A DNA stretch of 34,068 bases, taken from NCBI GenBank assembly GCA_019634345.1, contig JAHQVL010000052.1:1-34068 (forward strand). Reading direction: 5' to 3'. A program made the position numbers and the translations under genes. This stretch comes from Rhodothermaceae bacterium. GTDB lineage: Bacteria > Bacteroidota > Rhodothermia > Rhodothermales > JAHQVL01. Shown piece by piece: positions 7,619-16,960 of this stretch (position 1 is the first letter of the stretch; each line of letters starts with the position of its first letter). The notes below the pieces were generated by a model that saw only the letters and a program-made list of their open reading frames with translations, made no database searches and had not been told where the DNA came from.

Positions 7619-9076
7619 TTATTCCGCTCTTCGAGGCACAGAATAGCCCTGCTCTCTATAACGACTCAAAATGGATTGCAATTGAGCAACAATCTCTGGG
7701 TATTGATTATACACATTTTTTTGCTCAGACGGGTCATCTGCCAGGTTAAAAAGTTGGCCGAGCGGTTCATCTCCGAGCGGCTCTATACGCCTTGGGTCAG
7801 TAAATCCTCCAGAACCACGCCCTTCAATTAGTTTCCAGTCACCCTGCCTTAGTGAAAACATACCATCTAAAGAATGGTGTACTGTTGCTTCTCGAATTGG
7901 GGAAGTGCCTGGCTGATTAAGCAATGCAGGTAAAACACTATAACTATCTTCTCCAGCTCCATCGGGCAACTCATGATCCACAATTTCAGCAACGGTTGCC
8001 AGGAAATCCGTATGAGTAATTGTTTCGCTGTTAACCGTACCAGGAGTAATCTTTCCAGGCCATCTTGCAACAAACGGGACCCGGTGCCCCCCTTCCCATA
8101 TATCTGCTTTTTGCCCTCGTAAATGCAAGTTAGCGCGATGATCAAACTGTTCTATATCCGCTGGGTACCAATGCGCTCCATTATCACTCGTAAATACGAC
8201 CAGTGTGTTATCCGCTATTCCTTGCTCATCAAGTGTCTTTAGCACTTCACCAACGGAATAATCGACTTGCACCGTAAAATCACCATAAAACCCTGCTCCA
8301 CTACTTCCTCTGAATGACTCTTCAGGCAACCAGGGTGTATGAGGTGCAGATAGAGGCATGTACAACAAGAAGGGCGCTTCTTCGCCTGCCTGGGCTTCGA
8401 TGAAGGCTTGGGCTTTCTCTGTCGTATGCGCCAGGACATCTATATGTTTGAACCCTGGTGCCACAGGTCCACCTCTCCAAAATCCCCCTCCTTCCTGGCG
8501 ACGATGCGCGCTGGCTTCAACATGCGAGGTGGGTTCTTCTACAACACGATCATTTTCGAAATACACATAGGGTTGCATATCCAACGATGCAGGAATTCCA
8601 TAATAATAATCAAAACCCAGGTTTTTTGGACTTATAGGAAAGGGTGCAAAATAGTCTGTAGAATCTCCCTCTCCTAAACCCAGGTGCCACTTCCCTACCC
8701 CTCCTGTAATGTATCCTTTTTCCTTAAGCATCGACGCAATGGTTACACGGGACGTATCAATCAGGTTGGTCGAATATCCCCAAAGAACCCCCTTCTTAAG
8801 CTTCGTTCGCCACGCATATCTACCTGTTAAAAGGCCGTACCTGGTTGGTGTGCAAACCGCTGACGGAGAATGAGCATCTGTTAGGCGAACACCCTCTTTT
8901 GCTATTCTATCAATATGTGGGGTAGGTATTTTTGAATCGGGGTTATACACCCCTGCATCACCATACCCCATATCATCTGCCAAAATAATAATAATATTGG
9001 GATTCGTCTCTTCCTCAGTGGTATCGCTACAACCAACAAATAGACATATAAACAAAATAAGGGAAAGAAAACGCAT
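7619..9076 (-). CDS. Sulfatase (family S1, arylsulfatase-like), lipoprotein
   Basis: A 485-residue sulfatase. The signal peptide ends in the lipobox FVGC (Cys16), so it is probably a surface or periplasmic lipoprotein. The formylglycine site is Cys75-Thr-Pro-Thr-Arg79. The metal-binding pair is Asp34-Asp35 in LADDMGYGD, with GKWHLGLG and VVFTSDNGAHW further on. The C-terminal domain is complete. It differs clearly from the other sulfatase in the window (CSPTR, different insertions), so the two probably remove sulfate from different positions or sugars. The first gene of the three-gene unit ending with KGSADH, it starts just after a long hairpin (9095-9155). It should desulfate a glycan or sugar that feeds the pentonate genes downstream; this link rests on gene order only. 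Confidence 0.93.
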   Translation of the reverse strand: MRFLSLILFICLFVGCSDTTEEETNPNIIIILADDMGYGDAGVYNPDSKIPTPHIDRIAKEGVRLTDAHSPSAVCTPTRYGLLTGRYAWRTKLKKGVLWGYSTNLIDTSRVTIASMLKEKGYITGGVGKWHLGLGEGDSTDYFAPFPISPKNLGFDYYYGIPASLDMQPYVYFENDRVVEEPTSHVEASAHRRQEGGGFWRGGPVAPGFKHIDVLAHTTEKAQAFIEAQAGEEAPFLLYMPLSAPHTPWLPEESFRGSSGAGFYGDFTVQVDYSVGEVLKTLDEQGIADNTLVVFTSDNGAHWYPADIEQFDHRANLHLRGQKADIWEGGHRVPFVARWPGKITPGTVNSETITHTDFLATVAEIVDHELPDGAGEDSYSVLPALLNQPGTSPIREATVHHSLDGMFSLRQGDWKLIEGRGSGGFTDPRRIEPLGDEPLGQLFNLADDPSEQKNVYNQYPEIVAQLQSILSRYREQGYSVPRRAE

Positions 9077-9094
9077 AGCTCTAACGGTGGTGAT

Positions 9095-9155
9095 TTGGGA
9101 GTGAGGACATTCAGTCTCATCTGCTTTTTTTGAGACTGAATGCCCTCACTCCCAA
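9095..9155. terminator. 25-bp near-perfect inverted repeat between operon segments
   Basis: The arms 9095-9119 and 9131-9155 match at 24 of 25 positions around an 11-base loop. The single mismatch can form G-U in RNA of one strand. The hairpin fills the 97-base gap between the stop of the propeller/cytochrome gene and the start of sulfatase 2 (both on the minus strand). The T-run is in the loop, not after the stem, so this is not a textbook rho-independent terminator. It could be an attenuator, an RNA-stability element or a processing site. Confidence 0.6.
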
Positions 9156-9173
9156 GACAATACGAAAACAGGC

Positions 9174-11894
9174 TTACTCTTCCTCGTCAAGAGAGCGAAT
9201 GAACAAAATAATGGAATCTATATCTGATTCGTCCAGAAGACCGACATAGGATGGCATTTCAACGCTTCGTCCTTTCACTTCCTTTGCACCAGGATCGAAT
9301 ATGGACTCTCGAATATATTCTTTGTCTGCAACAAGTGATGTTCCATCGTTAAACTCGCGCAAGCTGCCCCATAATCCTAAAAAAGTGGATCCTGTACGTC
9401 CTTCCGTGGAGCCATCAATAGAGTGGCACCCAATACAACCAATCTGTTGGTAGATTTCCTGTCCTCGTTCTAATGAGGCAACTTTCTGAGAAGAGTCTTC
9501 GGTGTCTATATCCAGATTATCGTCTATCGCTACAATTGCATCCCCACTAAACCCTTCATCTGACAAATCGAACCTATTTTCCTCATGCCAAGAAAAGTAA
9601 AGGGACTTTTCAAGCAGCTCTCCTGAGTTTGTTCTCAACCGGTATTGAAACTCCATTTGCATCACGTTTTGGAGATTATGCAGTTGCACAAAAACCTTTT
9701 TGCCATCACTCGACAATGCGGCATTCACAATCTGCACTCTTTCTTTGCCGGGAATCCCATTACGCCTGAATACACCTGAGCCATACATTGGAGTACGCTT
9801 GTAATTCCATCGCCTTGCTTCATAATTAGCAATTTGTTCAGCGTCTTCTTTGTTCAAAGCCTGGTCAAATTCCAATATGACTCCCTCCTGCCCTTTCTTG
9901 AAGCCAGTTGGCAATGTAAACGGACCACCGACGTATCGCACGCGGAACAGGTTACTTACATCTTCCGCACTCGAGTCCCATACTTGAAATCCTCCTGTAT
10001 ATAACTGGCCGTCTATCGGGTGAATGGCACCTTCCATCAAGGGACCCGAAAAGGAGATGGGAATTTCAGCAAAAGCTCCATTTACGAGCTTGTCATCATC
10101 TACTTCGTGATAAACAAGGAAAATCCCCGGTTGACCATAGGATAGATGAATCAACGCCCCGCTCAAAGGGCCGAATTGTTCACTCGTAATCCAGACCTGC
10201 TCAGTCCCTGAACGATCTACATTATGAGGAACCCAGGTCAAAGGCTGCGCAATTTCGGGTGGAATTTCCTGATGTGCAGTTGCAGGAACACCATAATAAT
10301 CCCCTTCCTGGACAAAATAGACCGGAGAAGAGGGCACAAAGTTACCTTGTTGATCGGATGCCGTTACCCATCCCTTTTCTGGATGAACACCGATGTACGG
10401 TTGTCTGAATCCCGTAGCAAATCGCTCAACCGTCCGTCCGTCTGCAGATACACTCAATATAGTGCCACTGTGGGGTCCACCTGCCCTGAACCCCGTCATA
10501 ATTGAAGGACTGGTTTTGGGCCCATTGTTAGTCGCAGCTCCTTTGGAAAGATAAAAGCCGCCGCCCGGTTTAGGATGCATCGAACTAGGATACTCTCTTG
10601 ACTCTATAGTTTGTATAGGAGCGTTACTGAAATTCTCATAAAAGTCTGCCTCATTATCCCCATTTAAATCGGTGAGTCGCAAGATTCCTTCGCGCCCAAA
10701 CACATAGATCTCATCCTGCACAATACTCAAACTCATTGGTTCATACAGGCCTGATGCGTACCTCTTCCAATTCAACGAATTACCCTCATTAAGACCAGAT
10801 ATGATCCATACATCTCCCTCAAATGTACTTACGGCTGCTCGTCCATCACTAAAGAAGTCTAGCCCTGATATGCGTACATTACGATTCCACGGATTAGGTA
10901 AAGGCAAGGCAAGTTCATCCACTACGTAACCTTGTACCGGGTCCTTGCCCTCAGTTAGCAACGTAGATACAGGCGAAGGCCATCTTGAAGAACTACCCCT
11001 ATCGGATGGGGGGACTTCTATTGAAATTTCAACGGGCTGTCCTCTTTCTTTGTCAGCTGTTGTTTTCCAGATTCCAACCGCAAAATTCCTATTCTCGGCT
11101 GGCTTAATTCGAGCTACCACATACCGATTTTCGTCTATGGCGAGCTCAACGCCTTCAAGATCTCCTTCAAGCTTGAAATGAATCGTTTGATCTCCAAGTT
11201 GCACCCTCCCTTCATTCCTCATAACCCGAATCCGTTGAGGATCAATATACTCCGCAAGCACGAGGGTCAGCATTTCCTCCTGCGGCCCAAGTTCAAAGCT
11301 TCTGACTACCCCTGGCCGTCCTGAAACACCGTGTACAGCCTCCCCAACCTCGGTGGTCCCAATCCGATAGTTCAATACAAAACGATCATCTGCCAGGTAT
11401 ATACCCCCCCAATGTCCTAATGACTCATCTATCGGACCCCGCCCCATCTCGTCAGGATTTATAGCCGGCCTTGGGTCATCATATCCAGCCCCCTCCGTTA
11501 ACCAGCCTGGATACACACCTGTAGCTGCTAGTGGCGTCCCCAAGATCTCAGGGATACCGTTTCCTTTATTACCTGCTTTTTGGTAGGACACCTGGGCCAT
11601 TGTTAGCATAGACATGAATTCACCATGCCAGATAGCGGATATCCGCAGCAAATCTGGATCAAAGCACGCATACGTCTCATTGCCCAGCATAAGGACCAGG
11701 CACCGAACAGCAACATTGCGATTCGGAAAAGGCATGCCTAATGAGCCTGCATCGAGAGTGGTAGTTATAAAAGGAAAGTCCGGCTCAACAAACTCGGCGA
11801 AACCGAACTGTAAGTCTGGCGCCCGTTGTGCTTGTACGGTGAAAACGGGGACTAATAAAGCCAGGAGTAGGAATAAGCGAAAGGAAGAGAGCAT
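9174..11894 (-). CDS. Secreted propeller/sugar-dehydrogenase-like protein with C-terminal cytochrome c
   Basis: A 906-residue exported protein with a Sec signal peptide (cleavage near VQAQ, about residue 22). The N-terminal about 320 residues resemble the DUF6797-type domain seen in planctomycete and verrucomicrobial cytochrome proteins; this name is from memory. Residues about 330-640 contain propeller-like repeats (SDGRAAVSTFEGDVWI, TGFRQPYIGV) like PQQ/sorbosone-type dehydrogenases. The C terminus is a class I cytochrome c with Cys820-IG-Cys823-His824 and a Met ligand in EMPSYVG. This domain is similar to the cytochrome c tail of some cox2 proteins. It probably oxidises a sugar outside the cytoplasm and passes electrons to the respiratory chain. 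It overlaps the DUF1501 stop by one base (TAATG), showing translational coupling. Confidence 0.85.
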   Translation of the reverse strand: MLSSFRLFLLLALLVPVFTVQAQRAPDLQFGFAEFVEPDFPFITTTLDAGSLGMPFPNRNVAVRCLVLMLGNETYACFDPDLLRISAIWHGEFMSMLTMAQVSYQKAGNKGNGIPEILGTPLAATGVYPGWLTEGAGYDDPRPAINPDEMGRGPIDESLGHWGGIYLADDRFVLNYRIGTTEVGEAVHGVSGRPGVVRSFELGPQEEMLTLVLAEYIDPQRIRVMRNEGRVQLGDQTIHFKLEGDLEGVELAIDENRYVVARIKPAENRNFAVGIWKTTADKERGQPVEISIEVPPSDRGSSSRWPSPVSTLLTEGKDPVQGYVVDELALPLPNPWNRNVRISGLDFFSDGRAAVSTFEGDVWIISGLNEGNSLNWKRYASGLYEPMSLSIVQDEIYVFGREGILRLTDLNGDNEADFYENFSNAPIQTIESREYPSSMHPKPGGGFYLSKGAATNNGPKTSPSIMTGFRAGGPHSGTILSVSADGRTVERFATGFRQPYIGVHPEKGWVTASDQQGNFVPSSPVYFVQEGDYYGVPATAHQEIPPEIAQPLTWVPHNVDRSGTEQVWITSEQFGPLSGALIHLSYGQPGIFLVYHEVDDDKLVNGAFAEIPISFSGPLMEGAIHPIDGQLYTGGFQVWDSSAEDVSNLFRVRYVGGPFTLPTGFKKGQEGVILEFDQALNKEDAEQIANYEARRWNYKRTPMYGSGVFRRNGIPGKERVQIVNAALSSDGKKVFVQLHNLQNVMQMEFQYRLRTNSGELLEKSLYFSWHEENRFDLSDEGFSGDAIVAIDDNLDIDTEDSSQKVASLERGQEIYQQIGCIGCHSIDGSTEGRTGSTFLGLWGSLREFNDGTSLVADKEYIRESIFDPGAKEVKGRSVEMPSYVGLLDESDIDSIILFIRSLDEEE

Positions 11895-13357
11895 TATGTA
11901 ATAATAGGGTGTACTATCTCACCGTGTACATCTGTCAGACGAAAATAACGCCCTTGATGCTTGAAGGTCAGTTGTTCATGATCGATACCTAAAAGATACA
12001 GGATTGTGGCGTGGAAGTCATGAACATGAACGGGATCTGCAACCACATTATAGCTGAACGAATCCGTCTCGCCATAGGACATCCCCGGTTTAATGCCACC
12101 ACCAGCTACCCACACGGTGAAACACCGCGGATGATGATCTCGGCCATAATTATCAGCCGTCAATCGACCCTGACTGTAAATTGTACGGCCGAATTCCCCT
12201 CCCCAGATTACGAGAGTGTCATCCAACAGTCCACGCTGCTTTAGATCTTTGATGAGTGCAGCACTGGCCTGATCAGTATCTTTGCACTGCAGCCGGATAT
12301 CATGCGGTAGGTTTGTATGCTGGTCCCACCCCATGTGATACAGCTGTATAAAACGCACATCTCGTTCTGCTAACCGACGAGCCTGAATGCAATTTGCGGC
12401 GAAGGTACCAGGCCGGCGAGCGTCCTCGCCATACAGTTCGAATACCGAATCAGGCTCATCAGAAATATCCATGGCTTCCGGAACAGACGTTTGCATTCGA
12501 TAAGCCATTTCGTACTGAGCAATCCTGGAAGATATTTCAGGATCCCCAAAATCTTGCATCCGTTTTTCATTAAGCGCCGCCAAATGATCAAGCGCGCGCC
12601 GGCGGTCTTGCAGGTTGATTCCTGGCGGGTTATCGAGATATAACACCGGTGAACTTCCTGAACGAAATTGTACGCCTTGATGCATAGAGGCCAGAAACCC
12701 GGCTCCCCACAAGCGAGAATAAATGGGTTGTGGCCGCTGTAATCCACGGGATAAAAGAACGCAGAACGTAGGTAAGTTTTCGTTTTCACTACCCAATCCG
12801 TAGCTCAACCAGGCTCCCATGCTCGGCCGGCCCGGTTGCTGAGAACCCGTCTGAAAAAAGGTAATGGCAGGGTCATGATTAATTGCCTCGGTATGCATCG
12901 ATTTGATAAACGTCAAGTCATCAACTATCTGCGATGTATAAGGCATCAATTCACTGACCCACGCACCGCTTTCTCCATATTGATTGAATGAGAAATAAGA
13001 GGAGGCAAGTGGAAAGGAATTTTGAAATGCGGTCATTCCCGTCAACCGCTGCCCCATACGAATCGAGTCCGGCAGCTCTTCGCCATGCATTTTTTGCAGT
13101 TGGGGCTTGTAGTCAAACAAATCCATCTGTGCCGGTCCTCCACTCTGAAAGAGGTAGATGACTCGTTTGGCTTTCGGCGCAAAATGGGAAACGTTCATAC
13201 CACCAAGAGCTGCCTCAGGAGTGCTGCTTACACATCCAGGTAACAAAGAGGCCAACGCGGCGCTCCCAACTCCAAGGCTCATCCGTGAAAGGAAATGCCG
13301 GCGATTAATCCCCAATGCCGCTTCATGCTCTGGTCTGGTAAATTCTTTTGGCTGCAT
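11894..13357 (-). CDS. DUF1501 family protein, Tat-exported
   Basis: A 487-residue protein of the DUF1501 (PF07394) family, distantly related to alkaline phosphatase/sulfatase-fold hydrolases. The N terminus has a twin-arginine motif (NRRHFL, residues about 18-23), then a hydrophobic stretch and a possible lipobox LPGC. Recognisable segments are [48 protein letters not shown] and YGRDHHP, which are typical of the family. Its exact reaction is unknown. In planctomycetes it is almost always encoded beside a DUF1549/DUF1553 cytochrome protein, and here that partner lies 26 bases upstream. The cassette is thought to act in the periplasm on complex or sulfated carbohydrates. The downstream propeller/cytochrome gene starts within its stop codon. 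Confidence 0.9.
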   Translation of the reverse strand: MQPKEFTRPEHEAALGINRRHFLSRMSLGVGSAALASLLPGCVSSTPEAALGGMNVSHFAPKAKRVIYLFQSGGPAQMDLFDYKPQLQKMHGEELPDSIRMGQRLTGMTAFQNSFPLASSYFSFNQYGESGAWVSELMPYTSQIVDDLTFIKSMHTEAINHDPAITFFQTGSQQPGRPSMGAWLSYGLGSENENLPTFCVLLSRGLQRPQPIYSRLWGAGFLASMHQGVQFRSGSSPVLYLDNPPGINLQDRRRALDHLAALNEKRMQDFGDPEISSRIAQYEMAYRMQTSVPEAMDISDEPDSVFELYGEDARRPGTFAANCIQARRLAERDVRFIQLYHMGWDQHTNLPHDIRLQCKDTDQASAALIKDLKQRGLLDDTLVIWGGEFGRTIYSQGRLTADNYGRDHHPRCFTVWVAGGGIKPGMSYGETDSFSYNVVADPVHVHDFHATILYLLGIDHEQLTFKHQGRYFRLTDVHGEIVHPIIT

Positions 13358-13383
13358 GGCACAGTATGTTCTGAGTATTCAGG

Positions 13384-16300
13384 TCACGACCTCATCTTAG
13401 CTTCATCCAGGTTTAGCAATGTGTTTGCTACAACCGTTAACGCTGCAAGGTCAGTGAGATCAACGTCTGGATGAGGTGCACTGCTACCTACATTTAGGAG
13501 GGCTTCAGCTTCTTCCTTATTGGCAGCAAAGCGTTTCTGTTCTTCGTTAAAAAGGGTAAGGAGCGTATTTAATTCGCTCCGATCCGGTTCTCGGGATGTC
13601 GTAAGCATAAAGCCATAGGTGAGACGGCTCTGGGTATTATCCCCAGCATGATCCATCATCTTTTCAGCCAGCTTTCGAGAAGCTTCTATCATTTGCGGAT
13701 CATTGAGCATGGCAAGTGCTTGCAAAGGAGTACTCGTCGTCTGGCGCTTAACAACACACACTGTCCGCTCGGCAGCGTCGAACGTTAGCATAAAGGGTGG
13801 TGGAATTGTGCGTTTCCAGTAGGAATAGACACTGCGTCGATACAAATCAGGCCCGGAACTGGGTCGGTATTTATTTTCACCGATCTGATTAGCCAATTCC
13901 TTCCATACCCCAGGGGGCTGGTAAGGCTTTACCCATGGGCCACCCATTTCATGATTCAACAATCCACTCACATGCAACGCATTATCCCTCATCATTTCAG
14001 CTGTGAAGCGCTGCGCCGGCCCTCTTGCCAACAACAGGTTATCTGGATCCCGCTCGTTGAGAAACTGCGAAATACTTGATTGCTGCCTGTATGTAGCAGA
14101 AAGAGCAATTTTTTTGACCATCTGTTTAGTGTCCCACCCAGATTCCCTGAATGTCACAGCCATCCAGTCCAACAGTTGCGGATGCGACGGCAACGCTCCC
14201 TGGCTCCCAAAATCTTCTGGTGTTCTCACAATACCCTGACCAAAGAGCGTGTGCCACAATCGATTAACCGCTACACGTGCAGTAAGAGGGTGCTCTTCAT
14301 GAAATAGCCATTGCGCCAACCCAAGGCGATTCGTTGGAAGTTCAGCAGGAAAAGCAAGGATGGCTTCTGGTGTATTTGGGCTGACTTGTTCTTGCGGTGC
14401 ATCATACGCTCCCCGAGCAAGTACATGTGTGACTCTTGGTTCATCCATCTCCTTCATGATCATGATCATAGGCACTTCGAGTTGGATTGACCTCAAACTA
14501 TCCAATCGTTCACGTGCATCTATAAAGGAGGCATTATAGCTATTCAGATAAAGCGGAAGTACTTCTTCACGAGCCTGATCATAATGCACTTCTTTAGTGA
14601 CCAGAAACCGAACTTCTACTGGTGAAAGCTCACGGCTGTAGATACGAACATCATCGAGAGCTCCTCCAGCGAAACCAGCCAAACGACCATTGGGTGTATT
14701 TCGTGTGGTCCAATTCCCGAGAAGTACGTCGTTCCCATTGAGGATGGAACGGCCAGCCAGGCTATCCCTTACAATGTCTACGTCCTGTTCTTCACCATCA
14801 ATAAACAGGGATAAGCCAGCCGCAATCCCTGATCCGTCATACGTAGCAAATACATGGTTCCAGGAATTCGCAGACAGTGATCGCTGCGTTTGCACATCAA
14901 TCCGCTCACTCCCCTGGTTGTGAATTAGACTCACTAATAACTTTTGATCTTCAGTGAGCATCAACTGATAGCCTCCTCTCTTCTGCTCCTCATTCCGTTT
15001 TACAATAAGGGAAGCCTCTTTATCATTTCCGCCTTCATGTTGAATCCACCCTCCAAAAGAGAAGCGGTCCGAGTGCTCAAAATCGGCATGGTCTCCAATA
15101 TTCAGGTAATTTTCCCCATCAAATTTAAACGCCTTTCCCTCATACCCTTCAACCACCATGGGTGCGTCCAATTCATTTAACAGACGCGTATTTATCCTCC
15201 CACTATGAAGTGCTCTCGCAGCGTCTGGGGTTGCATCGTGTTCAAGGTTGTCCAACGGGTAGTGCGCTACTAGTTCGTTAGAAAGAACTCCGGCAAAATC
15301 AATCGAAGGGAATGCGTCTGATAACCAGGCTTCAAACCCAGTGCCTTCCTGCATCAATGATTGATAGGAATCGTCAGCTTGTTGTGTTTTTTCCTTTACA
15401 TCAGCGATACGTGCCTCAAGGTTTTCATCTTGAACACGCATGTTAGGTACAGGCGCAAGATCGAAATAATTAATCTGACCACGCTCATCAATCCCGTTAA
15501 AAAAAGCAAAAAGTTGATAATAATCTTTCTGGGAGATTGGGTCGTATTTGTGATCGTGGCATCGTGCGCACTCCATCGTCAAACCCATTACAGCTGTTGA
15601 CATCGTATTGGTGCGATCCGCTACGTATTCAGTCACATATTCTTCATTGATCACTCCCCCTTCTTGCGTGATGGCGTGATTCCGGTTGAAGGCCGTTGCA
15701 AGTTTCTGTTCATAGGTTGCTTCAGGCAATAAATCCCCAGCCAGTTGCCAGGTCACAAATTGATCATAGGATAGGTTCTGGTTGTATGCATTGATCACCC
15801 AGTCCCGCCAGGGCCACATCGTTCGAGGCCGATCATCTTGATAACCATGAGAATCAGCATACCGGGCCATATCAAGCCACACCGACGCCATATGTTCTCC
15901 ATAGGCAGGTGATGCCAATAAACGATCTACCGTGTTTTCGTAGGCTTGCGGGCTTGAGTCTTCAAGAAAGGCATCTATATCTGCTTTTGAGGGGGGCAAA
16001 CCGGTGATATCAAAGTATACGCGCCTCAACCACTTCTCTTTTTTCTCTTCCTTCGATGGTTTCAGCCCCTCTTCTTCCAACTTCGCAAGTATAAAATAAT
16101 CGATTTCATTCCTGGGCCATCCCGTGTTTCGCACTTCGGGCAATGCGTTTTTTTGAGGTGGGTTAAAGGACCAATGATTTTTCCATTCTGCCCCCTGTTC
16201 TATCCATCGTTTTATCATCTCCTTTTCCTGATCAGACAAAAACAGTTTAGAATCAGGATGCGGCATCCGCTCCTCAGGATCTGAGTGAACAATTCGCCGA

Positions 16301-16599
16301 TAGACTTCACTCTCCTCTGCATTCCCTGGTATAATACTGAACCGAGTAGAATCCTCGTGTAAACGAGCAAATGCCCCTTCTGGTGTATCTAACCGAAGAT
16401 TTGCCTCTCGGGTGTTAGCATCTGGACCATGGCATTTAAAACACCGATCGGAAAGGATGGGTTTAATGTGATAGTTGAAGTCAACCACATCAGGTATACC
16501 AACTTGCTGAGTTTGCGACTCAGGAGCAGAAGAACAGCATGAGAAAACAATGGCCAGAAGTATACAGAAGAGCAACAGGATAATTCGGGTGACCTTCAT
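13384..16599 (-). CDS. Planctomycete-type cytochrome protein: PSCyt1-DUF1549-LamG-DUF1553
   Basis: A 1071-residue exported protein with a signal peptide ending in a lipobox-like VFSCC (Cys21). Domains in order: PSCyt1 cytochrome-like domain with Cys53-FK-Cys56-His57 (residues about 40-145); DUF1549/PSCyt2 (about 160-370), containing a second CARCHDHKYDP heme-type motif; a LamG/concanavalin-like insert (about 450-650, e.g. HYPLDN, FSFGGWI, DDVRIYSREL); and DUF1553/PSD1 (about 780-1030, with NRLWHTLFGQGIV, FGSQG, LLDWMA). The LamG insert is expected to bind carbohydrate. The family is abundant in Planctomycetes and Verrucomicrobia and sporadic elsewhere, always near sulfatases. Function is unknown but probably an oxidative periplasmic step in polysaccharide use. 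It follows the mutarotase gene by 13 bases, so one operon is likely. Confidence 0.92.
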   Translation of the reverse strand: MKVTRIILLLFCILLAIVFSCCSSAPESQTQQVGIPDVVDFNYHIKPILSDRCFKCHGPDANTREANLRLDTPEGAFARLHEDSTRFSIIPGNAEESEVYRRIVHSDPEERMPHPDSKLFLSDQEKEMIKRWIEQGAEWKNHWSFNPPQKNALPEVRNTGWPRNEIDYFILAKLEEEGLKPSKEEKKEKWLRRVYFDITGLPPSKADIDAFLEDSSPQAYENTVDRLLASPAYGEHMASVWLDMARYADSHGYQDDRPRTMWPWRDWVINAYNQNLSYDQFVTWQLAGDLLPEATYEQKLATAFNRNHAITQEGGVINEEYVTEYVADRTNTMSTAVMGLTMECARCHDHKYDPISQKDYYQLFAFFNGIDERGQINYFDLAPVPNMRVQDENLEARIADVKEKTQQADDSYQSLMQEGTGFEAWLSDAFPSIDFAGVLSNELVAHYPLDNLEHDATPDAARALHSGRINTRLLNELDAPMVVEGYEGKAFKFDGENYLNIGDHADFEHSDRFSFGGWIQHEGGNDKEASLIVKRNEEQKRGGYQLMLTEDQKLLVSLIHNQGSERIDVQTQRSLSANSWNHVFATYDGSGIAAGLSLFIDGEEQDVDIVRDSLAGRSILNGNDVLLGNWTTRNTPNGRLAGFAGGALDDVRIYSRELSPVEVRFLVTKEVHYDQAREEVLPLYLNSYNASFIDARERLDSLRSIQLEVPMIMIMKEMDEPRVTHVLARGAYDAPQEQVSPNTPEAILAFPAELPTNRLGLAQWLFHEEHPLTARVAVNRLWHTLFGQGIVRTPEDFGSQGALPSHPQLLDWMAVTFRESGWDTKQMVKKIALSATYRQQSSISQFLNERDPDNLLLARGPAQRFTAEMMRDNALHVSGLLNHEMGGPWVKPYQPPGVWKELANQIGENKYRPSSGPDLYRRSVYSYWKRTIPPPFMLTFDAAERTVCVVKRQTTSTPLQALAMLNDPQMIEASRKLAEKMMDHAGDNTQSRLTYGFMLTTSREPDRSELNTLLTLFNEEQKRFAANKEEAEALLNVGSSAPHPDVDLTDLAALTVVANTLLNLDEAKMRS

Positions 16600-16612
16600 A
16601 TTTTCAAATACC

Positions 16613-16948
16613 TTATACTAGCTGAAATACAAGTTCCATATCTGCCCACCGCGTTCCCTCTTTCGCCTCAGGATGTGTCAGTTGATACTGACCCATAATA
16701 TCCTCCCACTCCTGAATTTTGGGGTGCAAAGTCATGTATCGAGCAAAATTCTCAGCGGGATTAAAATCATCATCTACATCGATGATCATAACAAGCCGGC
16801 ATCCTACGAGCCAGATTTTCATCTGATGCACCCCAACTTCCTTCAGTGCTTCTTTGACTTCAGGCCAAACCTGTTCATGGTACTTTTTATACGCGGTAAT
16901 AACTTCAGGATCATCTTTCAGATCAAGAGCTCGAGCAAATTGTTTCAT
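16613..16948 (-). CDS. L-rhamnose mutarotase family protein (RhaM-like)
   Basis: A 111-residue protein of the RhaM/DUF718 (PF05336) family, small ferredoxin-like enzymes that interconvert alpha and beta anomers of L-rhamnose or L-fucose. The N-terminal His in KYHEQVWPEV matches the conserved HxxxWPE motif, and the following segments HQMKIWLVG and RLVMIIDVDD fit the family's beta strands. The length is about normal. It is encoded between the SDR gene (12-base gap) and the PSCyt1/DUF1553 gene (13-base gap), so it belongs to the sugar-catabolic operon. Members in other bacteria sit in L-fucose or L-rhamnose operons. Here it implies a deoxyhexose or similar sugar enters the pathway, but the true sugar is uncertain. 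Confidence 0.85.
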   Translation of the reverse strand: MKQFARALDLKDDPEVITAYKKYHEQVWPEVKEALKEVGVHQMKIWLVGCRLVMIIDVDDDFNPAENFARYMTLHPKIQEWEDIMGQYQLTHPEAKEGTRWADMELVFQLV

Positions 16949-16960
16949 ACATACGAGGGG

